NCBI GenBank assembly: GCA_934678955.1
Contig: CAKUSI010000073.1
Span: 1 to 13,496, forward strand
DNA from: an uncultured Austwickia sp.
GTDB taxonomy: Bacteria; Actinomycetota; Actinomycetes; Actinomycetales; Dermatophilaceae
DNA: 13,496 bases
Direction of reading: 5' to 3'
The position numbers and the translations under genes are program-made. Below, piece by piece: positions 1-7,223 of this stretch. Under the pieces are notes generated by a model. That model was given only the letters and a program-made list of their open reading frames with translations, was not told where the DNA came from and ran no database searches. Position 1 is the first letter of the stretch. Each line of letters starts with the position of its first letter.

Positions 1-75
1 CTCACCATGGCCGAAGGCATCCGCCTCACCGCGAACCTCTTCCGCAACGAACTCCCCACCTCCTGCTGCGCCTGA
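1..75 (+). CDS. C-terminal end of an unidentified protein (partial)
   Basis: Frame 1 is open from the window edge to a TGA at 73-75 and gives the last 24 residues of a protein that starts outside the window. The tail ends in a Cys-Cys-Ala (residues PTSCCA), preceded by a short amphipathic stretch, RLTANLFRNEL. A terminal Cys pair occurs in some metal-sensing regulators and metal-binding proteins. With only 24 residues this is no more than a possibility, and no function is assigned. Codon use (mostly C or G at third positions) fits a real reading frame. Frame 3 is also open across the same bases, so it cannot be ruled out that the true frame is that one. Confidence 0.4.
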   Translation, partial: LTMAEGIRLTANLFRNELPTSCCA

Positions 76-194
76 CAGCAGACAGCGCCCCACATCGAAC
101 CGACGCCTCGACGGGGCCACTTCAAAACGTCACCCCGGGGCCAGATCAGGTTGACAAAGTCAGACAGGCGACGTTCCTGTGGCTTATCGGTGAC

Positions 195-503
195 GTGTCG
201 CCGACGACCGGACGGGCACGCAGGCTCCCCGTCGACGGGTATTGGCCTGCGCTGGGGCTCGTCGTCGAGTTCCAGGAGAAGCAGCACACCGTGGCCGTCC
301 CGCTGTTCGACCGTCGCGCGACCGTCTCCGGTGTGCCCCGTGGCGAGCAGCGGCGGCTCTACGACCAGCGAAAGGCGGAGATCCTGCCGCAGCAGGGTAT
401 CCGGCTCGTCGTGATCCACAAGTCGGAGTTCACGACCAAGGCCGACAGGATCGTGCGCGATCATGAGCGCGACATCGCCGTCGTCCGCGGCCGCCTTGTC
501 TGA
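195..503 (+). CDS. Conserved hypothetical protein, probably 5'-truncated remnant
   Basis: About 102 residues if started at GTG 195. The sequence has a compact, protein-like core: RLPVDGYWPALGLVVEFQEKQH, a later FDRR, then GEQRRLYDQRK and QQGIRLVVIHKSEF. That alternating hydrophobic beta pattern with an acidic residue after VVE and a following Glu-Lys-Gln resembles small restriction-endonuclease-like-fold proteins, but I cannot name a family. Plausible protein sequence continues upstream in the same frame (residues DKVRQATFLWLIGD from about 153). No ATG, GTG or TTG occurs in that frame between base 3 and 195, and GTG 195 has no Shine-Dalgarno sequence in front of it. The likeliest reading is a gene that lost its 5' end at a junction around 130-150. 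A short expressed protein from GTG 195 is the alternative. Confidence 0.5.
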   Translation: MSPTTGRARRLPVDGYWPALGLVVEFQEKQHTVAVPLFDRRATVSGVPRGEQRRLYDQRKAEILPQQGIRLVVIHKSEFTTKADRIVRDHERDIAVVRGRLV

Positions 504-608
504 CCTCGGAAGCCCGCCAGAGACCAGTACACGTCTGGCACATCGAGGCTGACCCCGCCTGACGGCGGGCTCAGTGGCTCACCTCTTTGACGAGAGAGGC
601 GGTGCGGG
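504..608. other. Candidate oriT / regulatory spacer with two hairpins before the relaxase
   Basis: This non-coding spacer lies directly upstream of the relaxase gene. It contains an inverted repeat GCCAGA (516-521) / TCTGGC (534-539) with a 12-base loop. A second, tight hairpin, CCCGCC (554-559) / GGCGGG (564-569), has a TGAC loop. MobF relaxases generally recognise an inverted repeat next to their nick site, and the oriT often lies beside the relaxase gene, so this is a reasonable candidate. The repeats could equally be a terminator for the upstream remnant or part of the relaxase leader. No nick site can be identified by eye. Confidence 0.3.
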
Positions 609-3600
609 GTGTCGGTTTCGATGCGGGTCATGGGTGCGGGGGACGGCTACAAGTACCTGCTCCGCACCGTGGCATCCGCCGACGGCGAGCGGGCGCTCTC
701 GACCCCGCTGACCCGCTATTACGCCGAGCAGGGCACTCCACCCGGCTGCTGGATGGGCGGCGGCCTTGCCGCGCTCGGGAACGGCGAGATCCACGAGGGT
801 GCGCAGGTGTCCGAGGCGCAGCTCCAGCTCCTGCTGGGTATGGGCCTTGACCCGGTGACTGGCGATCCGCTGGGGAAGGCGTACCCGGTGTTCCCGGCCG
901 TTGAGGATCGGATCGCCACGCGGCTCGCCCGGCTCGATCCGGCGCTGGGCGCGGCGGAGCGCGCCGAGGCAGTCGCGGTGATCGAGGCGGAGGAATCGGC
1001 GCGCAGGTCGCGGCGGGCGGTCGCGGGTTTTGACTTCACGTTCTCACTGCCGAAGTCCGCATCGGTGCTTTGGGGTCTCGCGGACGCGGCGACTCAGGCG
1101 CGGATCGCAGAGGCGCACCACGCGGCCGTTGCGGAGGTTGTTGCGTTTATGGAGCGGGAGATTGCGGCGACGCGTTCGGGCGCAACCTCCCGCGACGGCG
1201 CGGTTGCGCAGGTGGAAGTGACAGGGCTGATCGCCACCGCGTTCGATCACTTCGATTCGCGGGCGGGTGATCCGCAGTTGCACACGCATGTGGTGGTGAG
1301 CAACAAGGTGTGCACCCTGTTCGACGGCAAGTGGCGGTCGCTGGACAGCCGGCCGCTGCACGCGGCGACCGTGGCGCTGAGCGAGCTGCACAACGCGGTC
1401 TTCGCCGACCACCTCACCCGCGCGCTCGGCGTCGGCTGGGAGCGGCGCGAGCGGGGAACCGACCGCAACCCGGTGTGGGCGGTCGCCACGGTGCCGGAGG
1501 AGTTGGTCGCGGAGTTCTCGTCCCGGTCCCGGCACATCGACATCGAGAAGGACCGACTGATCGCCGAGTACGAGATCGCGCACGGGCACGCGCCGTCGCG
1601 GGAGACGATCATCCGGCTGCGGCAGCAGGCGGCGCTGGCAACCCGGCCCGACAAGGAAGTCCGCCCACTCGCCGACCTCGCCCAGGAGTGGCGCACCCGA
1701 GCGAGCCGACTGCTGGGCCGGGACGCAACCGAATGGGCGCGAGAAGCCGTCGCGGTCGAGCCCGCGAAGCTCCTGCGCGCGGAGGACGTGCCGCTGGAGC
1801 GGATCGCCAGGCTCGGCGCGTCGGTGGTCGCCGCGGTTGCCGAGAAGCGCACGACGTGGAGCCACTGGAATCTCTACGCCGAGGCCGCACGCCAGACGAT
1901 GGGCTGGCGCTTCACCGCCACCGAGGACCGCGAGGCGATCACGGGGATGGTCATCGACGCCGCGGAGCAGGCGTCCATCCGGCTCACGCCGCCCGAGCTG
2001 GCCTCTAGCCCCGCCGCGTTCCAGCGCGCGGACGGGACGAGCATGTTCCGCCCCCGCAACGCCGCCCGCTACAGCGGTGCCGCGGTGCTCGCCGCCGAGG
2101 ACCGGCTGCTTGCACGCTCCCGCGAGCAGGTTGCACCGCGCCTGGCCGACGCAACCATCGCGCACGCGCTGCAACCCCACCGTGGGCGCACGCTCGGCGA
2201 CGACCAGCGCGCGGCGCTCGCAGCGATTGCGTCGTCAGGCCGGATGCTCGACCTGCTCGTCGGCCCCGCGGGGGCAGGCAAGACCACCGCGCTGCGCGCG
2301 TTGCGGCGCGCATGGGAGGCCGAGCACGGACACGGCTCAGTCATCGGCCTGGCACCGTCCGCGGTCGCGGCCGAAGTGCTGGCCGGTGACCTCGGCATCC
2401 CGACGGAGAACACCGCGAAGTGGTGGCAGACCTACCGCGACAGCGGCATCGGGTTCGCTGCTGGGCAGCTCGTGATCGTGGACGAGGCATCCCTTGCCGG
2501 GACGCTCGCGCTCGACCGGCTCGTGCGCGTCGCGGTCGAGGCCGGAGCCAAGGTGCTGCTCGTAGGCGACCCCGCGCAGCTCCAGTCCGTTGACGCCGGG
2601 GGAGCGTTCGGGATGCTCGTCGCCGACCGCGACGATGTGCCCGAGCTGACGGACGTGCGCCGCATTGCCGCAGCTTGGGAGAAGGACGCTACCCTCGACC
2701 TGCGCCACGGGCGCGTCGAAGCCATCGACATCTACCAGGCCCACGGGCGTATCCACGCAGGGGAGGCCGAGCGCATGGCTGACGCCGCCTACGCTGCGTG
2801 GCAGCGCGACCGCGCCACAGGACTGGCGAGCATCCTCATCGCCGAGTCGAGCGCGATGGTCACTACCCTGAACCAGCGCGCCCGCGCCGACCTCATCCTC
2901 GCCGGGCAGGTCGATGCGCGCGCCGAGGTACGGCTGCACGACGGCACGCAAGGCTCCATCGGGGACGCGATTATCACCCGCCGCAACGACCGTGCGCTGC
3001 GTACCGGGCGCGGCTGGGTGCGCAACGGCAGCCGGTGGACGATCACCGCCATCGGCGCCGACGGATCGCTGCGGGCGCGTCCCGCCGGACGGCGCTGGGG
3101 CGCGACCGTGCGGCTTCCCGCCGCGTACGTCGCCGAGCACGTCGAACTCGGCTACGCCGTCACCGCGTACCGGGCGCAAGGCGTCACCGTCGACACCGGA
3201 CACACGCTCATCGAGCCCGGCGCGACGCGCGAGAACTTCTACGTCGCCATGACCCGCGGAAGGCTCGGGAACACCGCCTACGTCTCGATCAACCGTCCCG
3301 ACGACGACCACATCCATCCGCCTACCCAGGACACCAAGGCAGTCGCGGCGCGCAGGGTGCTCGCCGGGGTGCTCCAGCACGTCGGCACAGAACTTTCCGC
3401 CCGCCAGACGATAGCCGCCGAGCAGGACGCCTGGCGCTCGGTCGGCCAGCTCGCCGCCGAGTACGAGACCATCGCCGCCGCCGCACAACAGCCACGGTGG
3501 GAGGCTCTGCTGCGAAGGACGCGGCTCACCGAGGCCGAGGCATCCGCAGCAATCGACTCGACCGCGTTCGGCGTGCTCAGCGCAGAGCTGCGCCGAGCCG

Positions 3601-4154
3601 AAGCCGACGGCTACGATGCCGAGCGCCTTCTGAGCGCTCTCGTCGCTTCTCGTCCGCTCAATGACGCGGGCGATGTGGCCGCGGTGCTCCACGAGCGGGT
3701 GATCCGCGCCCTGGAGCACACGAACGGCGCGGGGCGCGTGCGCCAGCCCGCCACGCCCATCGCCGGAGTCGTCACTCCCGCGCTCGGCCCGATGGACGAC
3801 GATATGCGCAGCGCACTCCGTGAACGTGCCGCGCTCATCGAGCAGCGAGCAGACGCGCTCGTCACCGAGGCCGTCGAGTCCTCGGGGGAGTGGATCTCGG
3901 GACTCGGGATGGAACCCTCTGATCCGCAGCTCGCCGCACTTTGGCGACGCGAGGCACGCACCGTCGCGGCCTATCGCGACAAGTACGGCATCGCCGTGGC
4001 CAGGGGGCTCGGCCTTGTCGGCGATGCTGCTTCGCAACGCGCAGACGCGGCACGAGCACGCGCCGCGACCCTTCGCGCGCAACAGCTCGCGGTACGCGCG
4101 GCAGAACCTGGACCGACCACCCGCAGTCTCAGGGTCGCTGGGCCGCGCCTGTAA
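609..4154 (+). CDS. mobF: MobF-family conjugative relaxase-helicase (TrwC/TraA-like)
   Basis: This 1181-residue protein would nick one strand at oriT, stay covalently attached to the DNA, and unwind it for conjugative transfer. The N-terminal relaxase domain (about 1-320) has the catalytic-tyrosine region with Tyr37-Tyr38 (TRYYAEQGTPPG), followed by WMGGG. Its three-histidine metal site is His214 (DHFDSR) plus His225 and His227 (DPQLHTHVVV). The helicase half carries Walker A GPAGAGKTT at 552-560 and Walker B VIVDEAS at 622-628. The RecD/UvrD_C_2-type motifs YAVTAYRAQG (849-858) and RENFYVAMTRGR (from 874) follow. The last 250 residues are helical and unassigned. All key residues are intact, so it is probably functional. 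GTG 609 is chosen, with a purine-rich GAGAGG upstream; ATG 621 would remove four residues. No coupling protein or type IV secretion gene is visible nearby. Confidence 0.95.
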   Translation: MSVSMRVMGAGDGYKYLLRTVASADGERALSTPLTRYYAEQGTPPGCWMGGGLAALGNGEIHEGAQVSEAQLQLLLGMGLDPVTGDPLGKAYPVFPAVEDRIATRLARLDPALGAAERAEAVAVIEAEESARRSRRAVAGFDFTFSLPKSASVLWGLADAATQARIAEAHHAAVAEVVAFMEREIAATRSGATSRDGAVAQVEVTGLIATAFDHFDSRAGDPQLHTHVVVSNKVCTLFDGKWRSLDSRPLHAATVALSELHNAVFADHLTRALGVGWERRERGTDRNPVWAVATVPEELVAEFSSRSRHIDIEKDRLIAEYEIAHGHAPSRETIIRLRQQAALATRPDKEVRPLADLAQEWRTRASRLLGRDATEWAREAVAVEPAKLLRAEDVPLERIARLGASVVAAVAEKRTTWSHWNLYAEAARQTMGWRFTATEDREAITGMVIDAAEQASIRLTPPELASSPAAFQRADGTSMFRPRNAARYSGAAVLAAEDRLLARSREQVAPRLADATIAHALQPHRGRTLGDDQRAALAAIASSGRMLDLLVGPAGAGKTTALRALRRAWEAEHGHGSVIGLAPSAVAAEVLAGDLGIPTENTAKWWQTYRDSGIGFAAGQLVIVDEASLAGTLALDRLVRVAVEAGAKVLLVGDPAQLQSVDAGGAFGMLVADRDDVPELTDVRRIAAAWEKDATLDLRHGRVEAIDIYQAHGRIHAGEAERMADAAYAAWQRDRATGLASILIAESSAMVTTLNQRARADLILAGQVDARAEVRLHDGTQGSIGDAIITRRNDRALRTGRGWVRNGSRWTITAIGADGSLRARPAGRRWGATVRLPAAYVAEHVELGYAVTAYRAQGVTVDTGHTLIEPGATRENFYVAMTRGRLGNTAYVSINRPDDDHIHPPTQDTKAVAARRVLAGVLQHVGTELSARQTIAAEQDAWRSVGQLAAEYETIAAAAQQPRWEALLRRTRLTEAEASAAIDSTAFGVLSAELRRAEADGYDAERLLSALVASRPLNDAGDVAAVLHERVIRALEHTNGAGRVRQPATPIAGVVTPALGPMDDDMRSALRERAALIEQRADALVTEAVESSGEWISGLGMEPSDPQLAALWRREARTVAAYRDKYGIAVARGLGLVGDAASQRADAARARAATLRAQQLAVRAAEPGPTTRSLRVAGPRL

Positions 4155-4412
4155 GGGCAAAACGGGCATGCTCAGCGACTGCTCATTGCGAGCCGACATG
4201 CCACTGGGCTGGAGTGCGCGCCAGACGCGGGGCTCCTTACTTGGCGCTCTCGCGACTCCCGCCGCATCCCTTCCGCGTCTCGCGGGTCGGGTGTACCCTG
4301 ATCTTGAGGTAGTAGCCACGATTTCTAGGTCGCTTGCGACGGTCCCTCGGGACACTCACCACATGATCTACCTCCTCGGCGGAGCTACGCACCCTCTCGG
4401 GAGGCGGACATC
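4155..4412. other. Intergenic spacer after the relaxase
   Basis: A 258-base stretch has no convincing gene. It holds back-to-back palindromes at 4329-4353 (listed separately). A possible extended -10-like element, TGTACCCT (4292-4299), occurs, but I see no good -35 at the right distance. A Shine-Dalgarno-like GGGAGGCGG (4399-4407) belongs to the following gene. No clear T-rich terminator follows the relaxase. Confidence 0.5.
4329..4353. repeat. Two back-to-back 12-bp hairpin palindromes
   Basis: GTCGC-TT-GCGAC (4329-4340) is followed one base later by GTCCC-TC-GGGAC (4342-4353). Both have perfect 5-bp arms and a two-base centre. The spacing puts the two dyad centres 13 bases apart. They lie 60-84 bases before the start of the small membrane protein gene. 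They could be a tandem operator, a folded leader structure or part of a terminator. Nothing in the sequence decides between these. Confidence 0.55.
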
Positions 4413-4790
4413 GTGTTCCGACTGCTCTGGAATCTCAGCATCCGGGTTCGGCTGTTCCTGCGGACGTACATGCCGACGAACATCCTGCTCGACGCGCTGC
4501 ACACGCGCCGCGGCCTGAAGTGGGGCGCGCCCGCCATGCTCATCGCCGTGCTGTACCTGCTCGGCGCGTGGCTGCTGACGGTGTGGATCGCCGACGGCGG
4601 GCCGGGCTGGCTGAACCTGGTCGTGCTGCTGTTCATCTGGAACGCGCTGAAGTTCCTCGTCAACGGCCCGATCACCCTCATCATCCTGATCCGGGCTCGC
4701 CGCGCCGAGCGGCGCCAAGCCTTCGAGCAGAAGTCGGCGGCTTACGCGATGGGCGGGCCTCCTCCGGTGCTCGCCTCTACGAGAGGCTGA
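4413..4790 (+). CDS. Small inner-membrane protein of unknown function
   Basis: 125 residues starting at GTG 4413, chosen for the well-placed GGGAGGCGG at 4399-4407. The N-terminus (FRLLWNLSIRVRLFLRTYMP) is amphipathic and basic. Two hydrophobic spans follow, at about 40-60 (APAMLIAVLYLLGAWLLTVW) and 66-95 (LNLVVLLFIWNALKFLVNGPITLIILI). A basic tail, RARRAERRQAFEQK, probably stays in the cytoplasm. The protein is far too small for a transporter by itself. I recall similar short actinobacterial proteins labelled 'sulfate permease', and that label is not supported by anything visible here. It is monocistronic by spacing, with 232 bases to the next gene. Confidence 0.85.
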   Translation: MFRLLWNLSIRVRLFLRTYMPTNILLDALHTRRGLKWGAPAMLIAVLYLLGAWLLTVWIADGGPGWLNLVVLLFIWNALKFLVNGPITLIILIRARRAERRQAFEQKSAAYAMGGPPPVLASTRG

Positions 4791-5022
4791 CAAGCCCCGC
4801 TGTCGCGCCTCTCATACCGCAGGCCGCGCGAAAGGGGGGAGGGAGCGACCGAGGCGCTACCGCGCTAGCGCGCCGATTAGCCGACTCCGGCTGTTCGTTG
4901 GACGCCGTCAGGCGCAAGAAGCACCGACGCGTGGAAGGTTCGGAGTTGGCATCGACGGGGGGCCACTCATGGCACATAGAATCCGACGACGATGACGATA
5001 GAGCACTTTCTGGGGGCTACGG
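4791..5022. other. Intergenic spacer with small palindromes before ackA
   Basis: This 232-base spacer has no supported gene. It contains a perfect 12-bp palindrome, CGCGCTAGCGCG (4861-4872). A small hairpin, AGCCG (4879-4883) / CGGCT (4888-4892), with an ACTC loop follows seven bases later. TTGGCA at 4946-4951 and TAGAAT at 4977-4982 look like promoter hexamers, but their 25-base separation is too long for a standard sigma-70-type promoter. The likely ribosome binding sequence for ackA is the G-run at 5012-5016, which is weak. Confidence 0.45.
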
Positions 5023-6174
5023 ATGACCGTCGTGCTGGTGCTGAACGCGGGCTCCTCCTCGATCAAGTGGCGGCTGGTCGACGGGCAGTCCGGAACGGCA
5101 ATCCGGGGCGGCACCGTGGAACGGCTCGGTCACGATGCCTCCGAGGGAACGGGGCACGGTGCCGCGATCCGGGATCTGCTTGCCGAGCTGCGCCATGAAC
5201 CTGTCGGCGTCATCGGTCACCGGGTGGTGCACGGCGGCAGCCGGTTCGATTCCGCGACGCTGATCACCGACGAGGTGGAGCAGCAGATCGACGATCTCGC
5301 CGCCTTGGCGCCGCTGCACAACCCAGTCAATCTCGCGGGCATCCGCGCCGCCCGCGCCGTGTTCCCCGGCGTCCCGAACGTGGCGGTGTTCGATACCGCG
5401 TTCCACCGCACCCTGCCCCCGGCAGCCACCGCCTATGCGCTGCCGCCGGAGCTCGTCCGGCAGCATCGGATCCGCCGGTACGGGTTCCACGGCATCTCCT
5501 ACCAATACGTCTCCGCCCGGGCGGCCGAGCGGCTGGGGCGGCCGCTGTCGGAGCTGCGGCTGATCGTCTTCCATCTGGGGAACGGCGCCTCCGCCTGCGC
5601 GATCGCCGGCGGGCGGTCCGTGGACACCTCGATGGGCATGACGCCCTTGGCAGGACTCGTCATGGGCACCCGCGCCGGCGACCTCGATCCCGGAGTGCTC
5701 ATCGCCCTCGGCCGAGCGGGCCTCGGATGGGACGAGCTTGAGGAGCTGCTGACCCGCGAGAGCGGCTTGCGCGCTTTGGCCGGCACCGAGGACATGCGCG
5801 ACATCCACGCGGCTGCGGTCGCCGGCGATCCCGCCGCGACTGCGGCGCTGGAGGTCTACCACTACCGGCTGCGGCACTACCTCGGCGCCTACCTCGGCCA
5901 GCTCGGCGGCGCCGACGCGATCGTGTTCACCGGCGGTGTCGGCGAGAATGCCCCGGCGACCCGCGCCGCCGCCGTCTCCGGCATGGAGCGTCTCGGGATT
6001 CGCCTCGACGACGAGCGCAACCGCGCGACGGCGGGGCGGGAGGCGCGGACGGTCTCCGACTCCCGCTCCCCGACCGCCGTCCTGGTCGTGCCCACAAACG
6101 AGGAGCTCGAGATCGCCCGGCAGTCTCTAGCCGCGGTGACTCGGCCCGACGCTGATCCAGCAGGGCCGGTCTAG
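5023..6174 (+). CDS. ackA: Acetate/propionate-family kinase
   Basis: 383 residues, close to the usual length of about 400 for acetate kinases. These enzymes interconvert acetate plus ATP and acetyl phosphate plus ADP in the cytoplasm. Family motifs are present in order: N-terminal LNAGSSSIKW (7-16), GHRVVHGG, VFDTAFHRTLP, RRYGFHGIS (151-159), VFHLGNGAS, TPLAGLVMGTRAGDLDPG, FTGGVGENA, and a C-terminal PTNEELEIA. Residue 160 is Tyr in GFHGISYQYV, where classical AckA proteins have His (GFHGTSH). I believe Tyr there marks a subgroup of 'acetate/propionate family' kinases; this is from memory, not computed. No phosphotransacetylase or phosphoketolase gene is present in the window, so its partner enzyme is unknown. 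Its stop overlaps the convergent DUF305 gene. Confidence 0.92.
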   Translation: MTVVLVLNAGSSSIKWRLVDGQSGTAIRGGTVERLGHDASEGTGHGAAIRDLLAELRHEPVGVIGHRVVHGGSRFDSATLITDEVEQQIDDLAALAPLHNPVNLAGIRAARAVFPGVPNVAVFDTAFHRTLPPAATAYALPPELVRQHRIRRYGFHGISYQYVSARAAERLGRPLSELRLIVFHLGNGASACAIAGGRSVDTSMGMTPLAGLVMGTRAGDLDPGVLIALGRAGLGWDELEELLTRESGLRALAGTEDMRDIHAAAVAGDPAATAALEVYHYRLRHYLGAYLGQLGGADAIVFTGGVGENAPATRAAAVSGMERLGIRLDDERNRATAGREARTVSDSRSPTAVLVVPTNEELEIARQSLAAVTRPDADPAGPV

Positions 6175-6662
6175 TTCCCGAGCCGCTGCAGGATGTCCTT
6201 CATCTGATCGATTTCTTGTTGCTGGGACTCGACGATCTCGCCGCAGAGGTCTTTGATCTCCAGGTCGGTGATGTTCGACTGTTCGCAGAGCAGGATGGCT
6301 CGGGAGTGGTGGGGGATCATCGAGTCCAGGAACTGCTGGTTTCCCACGAACGTCGCGGCCCTTCCCATGAAGAACGCGCCGACCGTGAGCAGGGCGAATG
6401 CGACGATGAGCCCGATGTTGAGCGGCTTGTTCGGGAACATGCGCCACATGATCGCGATCATGATGATGCCCATCGGGAACACCATCATCAGGGCCATGTA
6501 GAGGTTGCTGATGTTCAGGTAGAGATCGCCGACGACGTTGATCAGTGCGAACGTGAAGAAGTACATCACCACCAGGCTCAGGGCCAGCGCGATGAGCAGG
6601 CGCAGGTAGCTCTTCGCACCGCCGGTGTGCGAGGCCCGTTCGTGCGGGGTGTGGTCGCTCAC
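6171..6662 (-). CDS. Membrane-anchored DUF305 protein
   Basis: 163 residues from GTG at 6662-6660. This start is chosen because it overlaps the upstream stop in a GTGA tetranucleotide, which implies translational coupling to the Cys-rich protein gene. The N-terminus is His-rich (residues 4, 7 and 12). Three membrane spans follow, at about 20-44, 52-72 and 82-104. The C-terminal DUF305 segment begins FLDSMIPHHSRAILLCEQ (111-128), with the His118-His119 pair and Cys126, and ends in a Gln/Glu-rich helix, ESQQQEIDQMKDIL. DUF305 is a ferritin-like helical family often found with copper resistance genes, and its biochemical role is not settled. A metal-binding role at the membrane is inferred from the His/Met/Cys content and the neighbours. 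Confidence 0.9.
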   Translation of the reverse strand: MSDHTPHERASHTGGAKSYLRLLIALALSLVVMYFFTFALINVVGDLYLNISNLYMALMMVFPMGIIMIAIMWRMFPNKPLNIGLIVAFALLTVGAFFMGRAATFVGNQQFLDSMIPHHSRAILLCEQSNITDLEIKDLCGEIVESQQQEIDQMKDILQRLGN

Positions 6663-7063
6663 AGCAGGCCGAGCAGCTTCTCGCAGGCCTGCTCGCACGT
6701 CCGGCAGGCTTCCGCGCACACCCGGCAGTGCTCGTGCATGCCGGCGTGCTGTTCGCATTCGTCGGCGCAGGCCGCGCACGCGGTGCGGCAGGCTTCCAGG
6801 GTGGCTCGCGTGACGTTCGCGTCGTAGCCGGTGCGCCGCGACAGGATGCGACCGGTTGTCTCGCATAGGTCCGCGCAGTCGAGGTTGGTCCTCACACACT
6901 TGGTGAGGTCGGCGATCATGTCCTCGCTCAAACAGGCGTCGGCGCACGCGCTGCACGCCTGGGCGCAGTCGACGCAGGCCTGAATGCAGGCCAGTAGTGC
7001 CGCCTGATCGAGGTCTCCCAGATCCTTCGGGTGGGTCCGGAGCATCAGATCCGCGATGGTCAT
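6659..7063 (-). CDS. Cys-rich four-helix copper-storage-like protein (DUF326/Csp3-like)
   Basis: 134 residues starting at ATG 7063, fixed by AAGGAGG eight bases upstream on the minus strand. It contains 18 cysteines at 26, 30, 33, 37, 40, 44, 56, 63, 67, 92, 96, 99, 103, 113, 116, 120, 123 and 127. Their CxxC/CxxxC spacing repeats along helices, as in the Csp copper-storage proteins, where Cys thiols line the core of a four-helix bundle and bind many Cu(I) ions. No signal peptide is visible, so a cytosolic Csp3-type protein is likely. A CsoR-like inverted repeat lies 83-101 bases upstream of its start, and the gene is coupled to the downstream DUF305 membrane protein. Copper storage or buffering is an inference from the Cys pattern and context. 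Confidence 0.9.
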   Translation of the reverse strand: MTIADLMLRTHPKDLGDLDQAALLACIQACVDCAQACSACADACLSEDMIADLTKCVRTNLDCADLCETTGRILSRRTGYDANVTRATLEACRTACAACADECEQHAGMHEHCRVCAEACRTCEQACEKLLGLL

Positions 7064-7145
7064 CTCAGTCCTCCTTCTCGTCGGCCCGTATCGGGTCGGT
7101 TGCGAAGAACCGTAGGCCGGGCGGCAGCGGTCGACGACCGGCTTG

Positions 7146-7164
7146 CATACGCTAGGGGGGTATG
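7146..7164 (-). promoter_or_regulatory. Candidate CsoR operator upstream of the Cys-rich protein gene
   Basis: A 19-bp interrupted inverted repeat, CATAC-N9-GTATG. Read on the minus strand it is CATACCCCCCTAGCGTATG. It shares ATACCCC and the right-arm GTAT, in the same register, with the operator at 7798-7816. CsoR sites are typically GC-centred repeats with TATACC/GGTATA-like arms, so copper-responsive control of the storage protein and its DUF305 partner is likely. No clean -35/-10 pair is evident. Confidence 0.65.
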
Positions 7165-7223
7165 TTATGAGGAGTCCTGCCTTCCACACCCGGGCAGTAG
7201 GCGCCCGGGAGCGGCGACCGGCG

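Noticed and set aside
1044..2180. A 378-codon minus-strand open frame inside the relaxase gene
   Set aside because: Arg/Gly-rich shadow with no recognisable motif and no ribosome binding site.
2337..4355. A 672-codon open frame on the minus strand opposite the relaxase gene
   Set aside because: It is a mirror of high-GC codon bias. It has no domain motifs and low-complexity Gly/Arg/Val content, while the opposite strand encodes an intact relaxase-helicase.
4520..5026. A 168-codon open frame overlapping the small membrane protein gene and the spacer before ackA
   Set aside because: The first half is an off-frame shadow. The tail in the spacer shows no known motif and ends in an Asp run from a short repeat.
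6663..6956. Longer N-terminus for the membrane DUF305 protein
   Set aside because: It lies wholly within the Cys-rich protein gene in another frame. The GTGA overlap start at 6662 precedes the first real protein features.
7064..7189. Longer N-terminus for the Cys-rich protein
   Set aside because: It would cover the CsoR-like operator and the AAGGAGG ribosome binding site that points to ATG 7063.
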